29,664 nt of DNA, from NCBI GenBank assembly GCA_038251625.1, contig JBBSBE010000040.1, forward strand, positions 1 to 29,664, given 5' to 3'. Both the position numbers and the translations under genes were made by a program. Origin of the DNA: JBBQXK01 sp038251625 (GTDB taxonomy: Bacteria > Pseudomonadota > Alphaproteobacteria > Rhodobacterales > Rhodobacteraceae). Shown piece by piece: positions 16,237 to 25,900 of the stretch. Position 1 is the first letter of the stretch, and the number at the start of each line of letters is the position of its first letter. The notes below the pieces were generated by a model that saw only the letters and a list, made by a program, of their open reading frames with translations, searched no databases and had not been told where the DNA came from.

Positions 16237-16265
16237 GGTGCCCGCTCGTGCGCCCGAGGAATGCC

Positions 16266-17792
16266 TCAATGCCCATGATGTGCCACCTCCATCCCGTGTG
16301 CGCCGCCCATCATCAGGCCGATCTCGTCCACCGTCAGGCTCTCGACGGGCCGCGCAGGCGTCAGCCGGCCACCGTTCAGGGCAGCGAAATTGTCTGCGAT
16401 CTCCAGCAGTTCATCCAAATCCTGGCTGATCACCACCACAGCCGCCCCTTCCGCCGCGCGGTCGATGATCGCCTGCCGGATCGCGGCTGCCGCCGCGGCA
16501 TCCACGCCCCACGTCGGTTGGTTGATGACGACGATCGTGGGGGTCTGGCTCAACTCGCGACCCACCACGAATTTCTGCAGGTTGCCACCCGAAAGGGCGC
16601 GGGCGGCCACATGGGGGCCGGGCGTGCGGACGTCGAAATCCTGAATGATGCCTTCGGCAAAGCGGGTGGTCGCGGGCCAGTCGATAAACCCCTGCCGCGT
16701 CAGCCCCTGCCGCACCGCACCCGAAAGAAGCGCGTTTTCCACAAGGCTCATGTCGGGCGCCGCGGCGTGGCCAAGCCGTTCCTCGGGCGCCGCCACCAGC
16801 CCTAACTTGCGCCGTTCGTTCGGGCCAAGCTGGCCCACGGGCGCGCTGTCGATGCGCACCGACGCTTCCGGCGTGCGCACCTCGCCCGAAAGGGCCAGCA
16901 GCAATTCATCCTGCCCGTTGCCCGCCACGCCTGCGATGCCCAAAACCTCGCCCCGCGCCACACGGAAGGACACATCCTTTAGCGACGTGCCGAACGGAAT
17001 GGGCGAGGCGACCGAGAGGTTTGCCACCTCCAGCGCGACCGCCCCCTTCGCGCGCCCCGACCGGGCGGGCGGCGTGAGCGTGGCGCCCACCATCAGTTCC
17101 GCCATCTCGCGGGCGCTGCGTTCGCGCGGGGTGCAGGTGGCCACTACCTTGCCGCGCCTGAGGATCGTCGCGGCGTCGCAAAGGCTGCGGATCTCTTCCA
17201 GCTTGTGGCTGATGTAGAGAATCGCTGTGCCCTCGGCGCTGAGCTGGCGCAGGGTCTTAAAGAGGATTTCCACTTCCTGCGGGGTCAGCACCGAGGTCGG
17301 CTCGTCCATGATCAGAAGCCTGGGGTCCTGCAGCAGGCACCGGATGATCTCGACCCGTTGCCGTTCGCCTGCGCTGAGGTCACCGACCATCCGCCCGGGA
17401 TCGAGGGGCAGGCCGTATTCCTCGCTCACCTGCCGGATACGGGCGGCCAAATCACGCATCTTCGGCGGGTTTTCCATGCCCAGTGCCACGTTTTCTGCCA
17501 CGTTCAACGCTTCGAACAGGCTGAAGTGCTGGAATACCATCGCCACGCCCGCGCGACGTGCGGCGGCAGGCTCGGCGGGCGCATAGTCTGCGCCGCGCAG
17601 GCGCATGGTGCCCGCATCCGGCTTCACGAGGCCGTAGATCATCTTGACCAGCGTGGATTTTCCCGCGCCGTTTTCGCCCAGAAGTGCGTGAACCTCGCCC
17701 TCGCCGATCGAGAAGCTGACGTCGCTGTTGGCAACGACGCCGGGATAGGCCTTTGTCACGCCTTGCACCGCCAGAAGTTCGGGCCTTGTCAT
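16266..17792 (-). CDS. BMP-type ABC transporter, double ATPase
   Basis: This 508-residue protein contains two ABC ATPase domains, as in ATPases of nucleoside and sugar importers (BmpB/NupA/RbsA-like). Domain 1 is complete: Walker A GENGAGKST (39-47), signature LSAGERQRVEII and Walker B LLIMDEPTSVLTP. Domain 2 has a degenerate Walker A (GVAGNGQDELLLALSG), as usual in this family, and signature LSGGNLQKFVVGREL. The ATG at 17792 has AGGAGA eight bases upstream, and it overlaps the xdhC stop (ATGA). That overlap ties transport to xanthine dehydrogenase. A longer reading starting at 18029 would run through xdhC and is not real. Automated labels sometimes call such proteins heme exporters; nothing here supports that. 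Confidence 0.9.
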   Translation of the reverse strand: MTRPELLAVQGVTKAYPGVVANSDVSFSIGEGEVHALLGENGAGKSTLVKMIYGLVKPDAGTMRLRGADYAPAEPAAARRAGVAMVFQHFSLFEALNVAENVALGMENPPKMRDLAARIRQVSEEYGLPLDPGRMVGDLSAGERQRVEIIRCLLQDPRLLIMDEPTSVLTPQEVEILFKTLRQLSAEGTAILYISHKLEEIRSLCDAATILRRGKVVATCTPRERSAREMAELMVGATLTPPARSGRAKGAVALEVANLSVASPIPFGTSLKDVSFRVARGEVLGIAGVAGNGQDELLLALSGEVRTPEASVRIDSAPVGQLGPNERRKLGLVAAPEERLGHAAAPDMSLVENALLSGAVRQGLTRQGFIDWPATTRFAEGIIQDFDVRTPGPHVAARALSGGNLQKFVVGRELSQTPTIVVINQPTWGVDAAAAAAIRQAIIDRAAEGAAVVVISQDLDELLEIADNFAALNGGRLTPARPVESLTVDEIGLMMGGAHGMEVAHHGH

Positions 17793-18907
17793 CCGGCATT
17801 CTCCTGTGCGGACCGCAGCTTTGGTGCGGCGAGGAAGGCTGAGGCCACGCCGATGGCGATGGCCTGCGGGTGCTTGCCCAAGGCGGGGTCGCCGATGGGG
17901 CAATCGATGCGGGCGATGGCCGCAGGGGCGTGGCCGAGGGCAGCAAGGCGGCTGCGGAAGCGCGCCCATTTGGTGGCCGATGCGATCAGCCCCGCGCGGG
18001 CAAAGCCGTGGGTCAGAAGCGCGTGGCAAAGGGCAAGGTCGAGCGCGTGGCTGAAGGTCAGGATCAGGTGCTCGGCGTCCTTCGGCGCGCCCAATACCGC
18101 CAGCGCCGGATCGGGGACAGGCACCACTGTCACGCCCTCGGGGATCGCCTCGGGAAAGCGGTCACGCGCCACATCCACCCAAGTCAGCGCAAGGCCCGGC
18201 AGCGGGGCCAGAACCGCCGCGATGGCACGGCCCACATGGCCCGCACCCCAGAGCCAGAGGTGTCGCGCAGGCTGCGCGACGGGTTCGACCAGCCAGCCTT
18301 GTACCATCACCGGCCCTGCGGGCCGCGTGCCCTGTGCCCGTGCCCTGTCGATCATCCGCGCGACCGCCAGTGGCATCGCCGCGCCACTGGGGCTGCCGAT
18401 CACCAGCCCCGCCTGCGGCGCGGGCAAGTTCCCCTGGTGGAAGACCTCGGTCCACAGTGTCACCGCCCCGCCGCAGCATTGCTGCAAAGCGGGTCCGAGG
18501 GCCAGCCGCTCCACGCGCGGGCGTGGCGCTGTGTTGTCGGGCAAGTCTTCCTGCCGCGCGCTCATGTGCCTGTCGCCCATCCTTCCCCCGGTGGGGAGGG
18601 GGTCAGGGGCGCCCGGTGCGAGGCCGGTGTTCCCGGTTGGGCCTCGCGCCCCATCCCTTCTCCATAGGGGGGGAGCGAGGCGCACCGCCGTTTCCGCTGC
18701 GCGCGCGCCTGCCAGCATCGCACGTGCCTGCGTTACCGCCTCCCACTCCAACGCGCCGCCGCCGATGGTGCCGGACTGGCCGGTGTCCCAGACGAGCATT
18801 TCCGCCCCCGCCTCGCGCGGCACCGATCCCGCGCAGGCGGCGACGACGACGCGCGCCACCCGGCCATGGGCGGCCACGGCCGACCGCAAGGCGGCAAGAT
18901 CAAACAT
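17789..18907 (-). CDS. xdhC: Xanthine dehydrogenase accessory protein, with an inserted palindromic element
   Basis: This is a 372-residue XdhC protein, which binds molybdenum cofactor, promotes its sulfuration and inserts it into XdhB. The N-terminal XdhC/CoxI domain shows VVVAACAGSVPREAGAEML and GTIGGGALEWEAV. The cofactor-linked motif LGPALQQCCGGAV follows. A C-terminal Rossmann domain has LWLWGAGHVGRAI. Between about residues 72 and 118 lies an extra Pro/Gly/Arg-rich stretch (for example LAPGAPDPLPTGGRMGD) absent from the XdhC proteins I recall, such as that of Rhodobacter capsulatus. It coincides with a DNA palindromic repeat (18576-18686) that is in frame. The ATG at 18907 overlaps the end of xdhB by 8 bases. 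The reading frame is intact, so the protein is probably made and the insert may form a surface loop. Confidence 0.9.
   Translation of the reverse strand: MFDLAALRSAVAAHGRVARVVVAACAGSVPREAGAEMLVWDTGQSGTIGGGALEWEAVTQARAMLAGARAAETAVRLAPPLWRRDGARGPTGNTGLAPGAPDPLPTGGRMGDRHMSARQEDLPDNTAPRPRVERLALGPALQQCCGGAVTLWTEVFHQGNLPAPQAGLVIGSPSGAAMPLAVARMIDRARAQGTRPAGPVMVQGWLVEPVAQPARHLWLWGAGHVGRAIAAVLAPLPGLALTWVDVARDRFPEAIPEGVTVVPVPDPALAVLGAPKDAEHLILTFSHALDLALCHALLTHGFARAGLIASATKWARFRSRLAALGHAPAAIARIDCPIGDPALGKHPQAIAIGVASAFLAAPKLRSAQENAG
18576..18686. repeat. Palindromic element inside xdhC
   Basis: Three hairpins are visible here. 18581-18600 is CCTTCCCC/GGGGAGGG with one wobble pair. 18618-18647 is a perfect 8-bp stem, GCGAGGCC/GGCCTCGC, with a 14-base loop. 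18656-18680 contains a weaker CTCC/GGAG. Order and flanking sequence resemble the intergenic element at 16134-16236. It is read through in frame by xdhC and accounts for most of that protein's extra ~45 residues. Confidence 0.72.
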
Positions 18908-21251
18908 GCCCGCGCACCTTTTGAACCGCAGCCAATACCCGTTCGGGTGTCGCAGGGGCGTCGAGTGCAGGATAGACCGTGCCATCGCCACAGGCCGCCA
19001 CCGCATCCGAAAGCGCCATCAAGGCGGATATCCCCAGCATGAAGGGCGGCTCGCCCACCGCCTTGGATTTCCCCACCGTGGCCTCGCGGTTCGCAGCACC
19101 CCAAAGCGCCACATTGAAGATGCGCGGGCGGTCGGAAAAGGCCGGGATCTTGTAGGTTGAGGGCGCGTGTGTGGAAAGCCGCCCCTTGCCGTCCCACACC
19201 AGTTCCTCGGTCGTCAGCCAGCCTGCGCCCTGCACATAGGCACCCTCGATCTGGCCGATGTCGATGGCGGGGTTCAGGCTGGTGCCGGTGTCATGCAGAA
19301 GATCGGCGCGCAGGATGCGGTTTTCGCCCGTCAGGCTGTCGATCACCACCTCTGTCACCGCCGCGCCATAGGCGAAGTAATAAAAGGGTCGCCCGGTGCC
19401 CCGGATGCGATCCCACACGATCTTTGGCGTGGCGTAGTAGCCGGTCGACGACAGCGACACCCGCGCCTGATATGCTGAAAGTGCTGCTTCGGCGAAGCCG
19501 AGGTCCGCGCCCTTCACCCGTACGCGTCCCCCGACAAAGATCACCTCGGACGCCTGCGCCTGATGCTTTTCGGCAAGATGCACGGCGATGCGGTCGCGGA
19601 TCGTCTCTGCCGCCGCCAGCGCGGCCATTCCGTTCAGGTCCGATCCGGAAGACGCGGCGGTGGCCGAGGTGTTGGGTACCTTCGCTGTATCGGTGGCGGT
19701 GATCTTCACGTGCCCGGCTTCGAGACCGAAGACCGCCGCCGTCACCTGCGCGACCTTCTGGTTCAGCCCCTGTCCCATCTCGGTGCCGCCATGGTTCAGG
19801 ATGACCGAGCCATCCTGATACACATGCACCAAGGCCCCCGCCTGATTGTACCATGTCAGGGTAAAGCTGATCCCGAACTTCACCGGTATCAGGGCGATCC
19901 CGCGCTTCAGGATCGGGCTGCCCGCATTCCACGCGGCAATCGCCGCCTTGCGCGTGGCGAAGTCGGAGGTGCGTTCCAGTTCCGCCACCAGATCGTGCCC
20001 GATGAAATCCTCGACCGGCATGTGATAGGGCGTGGTCTGCGGTCCGATGTTTTCCGGTTTCGGCGACTGCGGCCCGCCGAACCTGCGTCCGGTGCCGGGG
20101 CCGGTGGGGACGGCGCGATAGAAATTCGCGCGCCGCACCTCCAGCGGATCGCGGCCCGTGGCATGGGCGATATGATCCATCACCCGCTCGATCCCCACCA
20201 TGCCTTGCGGCCCGCCAAAGCCGCGAAACGCTGTCGCGCTGGTCGTGTTGGTTTTCAGGCGATGGCTTTCGATGCGGATGTTGGGAAGCCAATAGCAGTT
20301 GTCGGCGTGCAGCATCGCGCGGTCGGCGACGGGCAGCGACAGATCCTGGCTCCAGCCGCAGCGCATCAGGTGGGTGAATTCGATCCCCAGAACCCGCCCC
20401 TCGGCATCCACGCCCGCGCGGTACAGGATGCGCAAATCGTGCCGCTTGCCGGTGATCACCATGTCATCGTCGCGGTCATAACGCATGCGTGCAGGCCGCC
20501 CGGTGCGCGCGGCCACCACGGCGCAGGCGATGGCCAGCGCGTTCCCCTGGCTTTCCTTGCCCCCGAACCCGCCGCCCATTCGCCGGGTTTCCACCCGGAC
20601 GCCGCTCATCGGCAGGTGCAGGGCATGGGCCACCTTGTGCTGCACTTCCGTGGGGTGCTGGGTGGAAGAGTGCACCAGCATGTCGCCGCCTTCCAGCGGG
20701 ATCGCGGCGGCGACCTGGCCTTCCAGGTAGAAATGTTCCTGTCCCCCCACGTCCATGCGGCCTTGCACCACAAGGGGCGCCGCTTCGATGGCGGCAGCGG
20801 ATTGACCGCGCGCCCAGATCACCGGGCCCGCCTCGAACCGGCTGTTCGCGGCCAGCGCATCGTCGACGGTCAGGAGCGCGGGGCGTTCGGCGTAGGTGAT
20901 GCGGCCCAACCGCGCGGCCTTGCGGGCGGCAAGGTGGCTGTCGGCCACCACAAGGAAAACCGGCTGACCTGCATAGTGCACTTCGCCCAAGGCCAGCAGC
21001 GGCTCGTCATGGGCCGAGGGGCTGCAATCGGGCATTTCGGTGAAATCTTCCGCCGAAAGCACCATCACGACGCCGGGGGCGGCGCGCGCCGCCGAAAGAT
21101 CCATGCCAGTGACCGCGCCATGCGCGACGGTGGACAGCCCGAAGGCCAGATGCAGCGCGTGGCCCGGCATGGGCAGATCGTCCACATAGCGCGCCTGCCC
21201 CGTCACATGCAGGGGGGCTGCATCGTGGGGCAGGGGTTTTCCAAGGCTCAC
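18900..21251 (-). CDS. xdhB: Xanthine dehydrogenase, molybdopterin subunit
   Basis: This is the 783-residue large subunit that holds the molybdenum cofactor and oxidises hypoxanthine to xanthine and xanthine to urate. The N-terminal 'hammerhead' domain opens GKPLPHDAAPLHVTGQARYVDD. The Mo domain has RRMGGGFGGKESQG, TTSATAFRGFGGPQGM (with the conserved Arg used in substrate binding), GGTEMGQGLNQKVAQV, and near the C-terminus GKSKAVGEPPFML, whose Glu is the catalytic base. The GTG at 21251 is used because it overlaps the xdhA stop (GTGA) and gives the family N-terminus; the longer reading would be antisense-like junk inside xdhA. The enzyme forms a heterotetramer with XdhA, and XdhC, encoded next, loads its cofactor. 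All key residues are intact. Confidence 0.95.
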   Translation of the reverse strand: MSLGKPLPHDAAPLHVTGQARYVDDLPMPGHALHLAFGLSTVAHGAVTGMDLSAARAAPGVVMVLSAEDFTEMPDCSPSAHDEPLLALGEVHYAGQPVFLVVADSHLAARKAARLGRITYAERPALLTVDDALAANSRFEAGPVIWARGQSAAAIEAAPLVVQGRMDVGGQEHFYLEGQVAAAIPLEGGDMLVHSSTQHPTEVQHKVAHALHLPMSGVRVETRRMGGGFGGKESQGNALAIACAVVAARTGRPARMRYDRDDDMVITGKRHDLRILYRAGVDAEGRVLGIEFTHLMRCGWSQDLSLPVADRAMLHADNCYWLPNIRIESHRLKTNTTSATAFRGFGGPQGMVGIERVMDHIAHATGRDPLEVRRANFYRAVPTGPGTGRRFGGPQSPKPENIGPQTTPYHMPVEDFIGHDLVAELERTSDFATRKAAIAAWNAGSPILKRGIALIPVKFGISFTLTWYNQAGALVHVYQDGSVILNHGGTEMGQGLNQKVAQVTAAVFGLEAGHVKITATDTAKVPNTSATAASSGSDLNGMAALAAAETIRDRIAVHLAEKHQAQASEVIFVGGRVRVKGADLGFAEAALSAYQARVSLSSTGYYATPKIVWDRIRGTGRPFYYFAYGAAVTEVVIDSLTGENRILRADLLHDTGTSLNPAIDIGQIEGAYVQGAGWLTTEELVWDGKGRLSTHAPSTYKIPAFSDRPRIFNVALWGAANREATVGKSKAVGEPPFMLGISALMALSDAVAACGDGTVYPALDAPATPERVLAAVQKVRGHV

Positions 21252-22657
21252 GGCGCCACCTCCAGCACCGAAACGGGAGCGCCGGCAAGATCGTGAAAAT
21301 AGCGGAGCATCAGGTTCTGCGCGGTTGTCAGCCGGTAGGCGGCAGAGGCGCGCATGTCGGATAGTGGCGTGAAATCGGTTGCCAGTGCGATGCGCGCCGC
21401 CTCGACCGTGGCAAGTGTCCACGGCTGGCCGGTCAGCGCGGCCTCGGTCGCCAGCGCCCGTTTCGGCGTGCCCGCCATTCCGCCAAAGGCGATCCGGGCG
21501 GCGGTGACGGTGCCGTTTTCAACAGTGACGTTGAAGCCGCCGCAAACGGCCGAGATATCCTGATCGAACCGCTTCGAGATCTTGTAGCAGCGCAAGGCAG
21601 GCGCGCTGGCAGGGATGGTCACGGCTTCGACGAATTCGCCGGGGCGACGATCCTGTTTGCGGTAGTCGAGAAAGAAATCCTCAAGCGGCAGATCGCGCCG
21701 CGCATCGCCCTGCCGCAGGTGTAGCGTGGCGCCAAGGGCGATCAGTGCGGGCGGGCCATCCCCGATGGGCGAGCCATTGGCGATGTTGCCGCCAATGGTC
21801 GCGGCATTGCGCACCTGTACGGATGCGTAGCGGCGCAGAAGTTCCGCGAACGATGGATGCAGCGGCTTCATCGCGGCCCAAAGCGCCGAGATCGTCACCA
21901 TCGCGCCGATGCGCAGAAGGTCGCCACGCCGCTCGATCATGGCGAGGTCGGGGATGCCGTTCAGGACAGCGACGGATGAAAGGTCACGCAACGCTTTGGT
22001 GACCCAAAGCCCCACGTCGGTTGCGCCCGCGATCAGCGTGGCGTCGGGATGCGCGGCATACCACGTGGCCAGGTCGTCAAGGGTGCGGGGCGTGGCAACC
22101 CCCGCAGCCGCCTGCCCGTGGGCGCTTGTGTGGGCGCCCGTGGATGTTGCCGGAAACGACGCGGCGCCATCGTCATGCATCCAGTCTGGTATCGGCTGAC
22201 TGGCGGCGGCCTCGGCCGCGCGCAGGATCGGGGCGTAGCCTGTGCAGCGGCACAGGTTGCCTGCAAGCTGGTCATCATGGTCGGTCGCGCCGTTCAGGTG
22301 CGCCGCCGCCATGGTGACGATGAAGCCCGGGGTACAAAAACCGCACTGGCTGCCGTGGTGGTCGATCATCGCGGACTGCACGGGGTGAAGCGTTCCGTCG
22401 GGGGCGGCGATGCCTTCAACGGTGCGGATCGCCTTGCCGTCAACCTGCGGCAGGAACAGGATGCAGGCGTTCAGCGCCTTCGCCCCGAATGTGTCTGTCA
22501 CCATCACGGTGCAGGCGCCGCAGTCGCCCTCGTTGCAGCCCTCTTTCGTGCCGCAAAGCCCACGATCCTCGCGCAGCCAGTCAAGCAGGGTGCGCGTGGG
22601 CGGCGCATTGGCCACATCCACGCGGGTTCCGTTCAGCAGAAACGAAACGTCGGCCAT
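21248..22657 (-). CDS. xdhA: Xanthine dehydrogenase, FeS/FAD subunit
   Basis: This is a 469-residue subunit with an N-terminal 2Fe-2S domain, a second 2Fe-2S domain, and a FAD domain with CO-dehydrogenase-type C-terminus. It takes electrons from the molybdenum site and passes them to NAD. Cluster cysteines are present: C41, C46, C49 and C65 for one cluster (KEGCNEGDCGAC), and C105, C108, C136 and C138 for the other (SQCGFCTPGF and NLCRCTGY). The FAD region contains ATLIAGATDVGLWVTK and ATIGGNIANGSPIGDGPPAL. The start ATG at 22657 gives a standard N-terminus, with a weak GGAAC upstream. It is the first gene of a seven-gene leftward operon, with its promoter in the gap shared with dnaE. Confidence 0.95.
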   Translation of the reverse strand: MADVSFLLNGTRVDVANAPPTRTLLDWLREDRGLCGTKEGCNEGDCGACTVMVTDTFGAKALNACILFLPQVDGKAIRTVEGIAAPDGTLHPVQSAMIDHHGSQCGFCTPGFIVTMAAAHLNGATDHDDQLAGNLCRCTGYAPILRAAEAAASQPIPDWMHDDGAASFPATSTGAHTSAHGQAAAGVATPRTLDDLATWYAAHPDATLIAGATDVGLWVTKALRDLSSVAVLNGIPDLAMIERRGDLLRIGAMVTISALWAAMKPLHPSFAELLRRYASVQVRNAATIGGNIANGSPIGDGPPALIALGATLHLRQGDARRDLPLEDFFLDYRKQDRRPGEFVEAVTIPASAPALRCYKISKRFDQDISAVCGGFNVTVENGTVTAARIAFGGMAGTPKRALATEAALTGQPWTLATVEAARIALATDFTPLSDMRASAAYRLTTAQNLMLRYFHDLAGAPVSVLEVAP

Positions 22658-22809
22658 ATTCTCGTTCCGCCGCGGTCTCCCCGGTCAAGGCATGCTGCAG
22701 GACCGCCCGATGCGGCGTAAAGCGGGCCCTGCGCCCCCGGGGCCGTTTTGCCCCGCATTCTTGCAGATCATGAAGCCCGGCCCTGCACCACATGGCAAGC
22801 GAAACCACA

Positions 22810-22839
22810 TTGACGCAAGGCGAAGCAGTTTCGTCTTTT
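22810..22839 (+). promoter_or_regulatory. Possible dnaE promoter
   Basis: TTGACG (22810-22815) is followed after 18 bases by TCTTTT (22834-22839), about 90 bases before dnaE. The -35 is good and the -10 is poor. The same 270-base gap (22658-22927) must hold the leftward xdh promoter; I could not place that one. Confidence 0.25.
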
Positions 22840-22927
22840 GCCGAAAGAATGGGCGGCAGATGCCGGATTTTCGGGCGCGGCGGCGCGGCGGCTTTCGCAG
22901 GCGCGGGCGCCGCGCTAGGGTAAGGTC

Positions 22928-25900
22928 ATGGCCGATCCCCGATTCATTCACCTGCGCGTCCACACCGAATATTCGCTGCTGGAAGGTGCCGTGCCCGTCA
23001 AGAAACTGGTGGGGCTTTGTGTCGATGCACGGATGCCCGCCGTTGCCGTGACAGATACCAACAACATGTTCGCGGCGCTTGAATTTTCCACGCTGGCGAT
23101 GGCAGTTGGGGTACAGCCGATCCTCGGCTGCCAGATCAGCCTTGCCCACGACCCCGCGGCCCCCGGAGAGCGGCCCCGCACGCCTGCGCCCATCGTCCTT
23201 CTGGCGCAAAGCGAGGCCGGGTATCTAAACCTTCTGAAGCTCAATTCCGCCCTCTACATCGGCAAGGCGGGGCAGTTGCCGCAGGTCACGCTGGCGGAAC
23301 TGACTGCCCATGCCGGGGGCCTCATCTGCCTGACGGGGGGGTCGGAGGGGCCGCTTGGCCGCTTCTTCGCCGCAGGGCAAGGCGCAAAGGCCCGCGCATT
23401 GGCCGAGGCGCTGGCGCGCGCCTTTGGGGACCGGCTCTATGTCGAATTGCAGCGCCATCCGGGCGAGGATGGGCGCCTTGCAGATACCGCGCGGGCGGTG
23501 GAGCGGGGGCATGTGGAACTGGCCTATGACATGGGCCTGCCGATCGTTGCCACCAACGACGTCTATTTTCCCAAGCCGTCGATGTATCAGGCGCATGATG
23601 CCCTCATCTGCATCGCCGAGGGCGCTTATGTGGACCAGCAGGCGCCGCGCCGCCGGCTCACGCCGCAGCATTATTTCAAATCCGAAGCCGAAATGGCCGC
23701 GCTGTTCGCCGATCTGCCCGAGGCGCTGGAAAACACCGTCGAAATCGCCCGCCGCTGCGCTTATGCGGCCAAGAAACGCGCGCCGATCCTGCCGAAATTT
23801 GCCGATAACGAAGTGGCAGAGTTGCGGCGTCAGGCTCAGGAGGGGCTGGTTGCGCGTCTGGCGATCATTCCTCACGCCGCCACGGTGGAAGTCTATCAGG
23901 CCCGGCTTGATTTCGAACTGAAGATCATCGAGCAGATGGGCTTTCCCGGCTACTTTCTCATCGTGGCCGATTTCATCCAGTGGGCCAAGAAGCAGGGCAT
24001 TCCCGTGGGCCCCGGCCGCGGTTCGGGGGCAGGCAGTCTTGTGGCCTATGCGCTGACGATCACAGACCTAGATCCCCTGCGCTACGGCCTTCTTTTCGAA
24101 CGCTTCCTGAACCCCGAGCGGGTGTCGATGCCCGACTTCGACATCGACTTCTGCATGGACCGGCGGGAAGAGGTGATCGCCTACGTGCAGGGCAAGTATG
24201 GCCGTGACCGCGTGGGCCAGATCATCACATTCGGCGCGCTTTTGTCCAAGGCCGCGGTACGTGATGTGGGGCGCGTGTTGCAGATGCCCTACGGGCAGGT
24301 GGACCGGCTGTCCAAGATGATCCCTGTGGAAGGGGTGAAGCCCGTGTCGATCACCAAGGCGCTGGCGGATGAGCCGCGCCTGCGCGAGGCCGCGAAGGAA
24401 GAGGTGGTCGCCCGGCTTCTGGATTATGGCGCGCAGATCGAGGGGCTCTTGCGCAACGCATCCACCCACGCGGCGGGCGTGGTGATCGGTGACCGGCCGC
24501 TGGACGAACTGGTGCCCCTCTACCAAGACCCGCGATCCGACATGCCCGCAACCCAGTTCAACATGAAATGGGTCGAGGCTGCTGGCCTTGTGAAGTTCGA
24601 CTTTCTGGGCCTGAAGACGCTGACGGTGATCCAGAACGCGCTGGACCTGCTTCGCTTGCGCGGGGTGGATGTGGATATCAGCCTGATCCCGCTCGACGAC
24701 CGCAAATCCTACGAGCTTTATGCCGCCGCGCGCACCACCGCCGTCTTTCAGGTGGAAAGCTCGGGCATGATGGATGCACTGCGGCGCATGAAGCCCACGT
24801 GCATCGAGGATATCGTGGCGTTGGTGGCGCTCTACCGTCCCGGCCCGATGGAGAACATCCCCACCTATTGCGAGGTGAAGAATGGCCTGCGCGCGCTGGA
24901 AAGCATCCACCCCTCCATCGACCACATCCTGAAAGAGACGCAAGGCATCATCGTCTATCAGGAACAGGTGATGGAGATTGCGCAGGTCATGGCGGGCTAT
25001 TCGCTGGGCGGGGCAGATCTTTTGCGCCGTGCGATGGGCAAGAAGATCCCCGAGGAGATGGCAAAGGAGCGCCCGAAATTCATCGAAGGCGCGATTGCGA
25101 ACGGGGTGACCAAGGACAAGGCGGGCGAGGTGTTCGACCTGCTGGAGAAGTTCGCCAACTACGGCTTCAACAAGAGCCACGCCGCTGCCTATGCCGTTGT
25201 CAGCTACCAGACCGCGTGGCTCAAGGCCAATCACCCGGTGGAGTTCATGGCCGCGGTGATGAATTGCGATATCCACCTGACCGACAAGCTAGCGCTTTAC
25301 AAGCGCGAGGTCGACAAGCTGGGGATCCGCACCGTGGCCCCTTGCGTGAACGCATCCGAAGCCACGTTCAGCGTGCGCGATGGCGCTGTGGTCTATGCCT
25401 TGGGCGCGCTGAAGAATGTGGGCGTCGAGGCGATGCGCGCAATCGTGGCCGCCCGTGGGGACCGCCCCTTCACCACCCTGTTCGATGTTGCCCGGCGCGT
25501 GGACCTCAAGCGCCTTGGCAAGCGGCCGCTGGAAATGCTGGCCCGCGCCGGTGGTTTCGATGCGCTTGACGGCAATCGCGCGCGCGTGTTCGAGGCGCTG
25601 GACGGGCTGGTGGCCTATTCCGCCGCAATCCACGATGCGCGCGCTTCATCGCAGGTGTCGCTGTTCGGCGAGGCGGGCGCCGATGTGCCAGAACCCCGCC
25701 TTGGCAGCCGCGACGACTGGTTGGCGGTGGAGCGGTTGACCCAGGAACATCAGGCGATCGGGTTCTATCTTTCCGGTCACCCGCTCGACGATTACATGGG
25801 CGCGCTGAAACGGCAGGGCGTCCAGACGCTGGCCGAGGTGCAGGCGGCCGCCGAGCGCGGGCCGCTGGTGGCCAAGATCGCAGGCTCCGTCGCCTCGCGG

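Noticed and set aside
15402..16805. 467-codon plus-strand frame opposite permease 1 and the ATPase
   Set aside because: It is antisense to conserved transporter genes and is low-complexity where it crosses the palindromic repeat.
17205..19160. 651-codon plus-strand frame opposite the ATPase and xdhC
   Set aside because: It spans two well-identified genes on the other strand and has no domain or ribosome site.
19563..21296. 577-codon plus-strand open frame opposite xdhB
   Set aside because: It is antisense to a protein with all xanthine dehydrogenase motifs. Long antisense frames are common at this GC content, and the translation is rich in His, Arg and Gly without any domain.
24068..25276. 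402-codon minus-strand frame inside dnaE
   Set aside because: It lies under the polymerase core; the translation has no recognisable fold.
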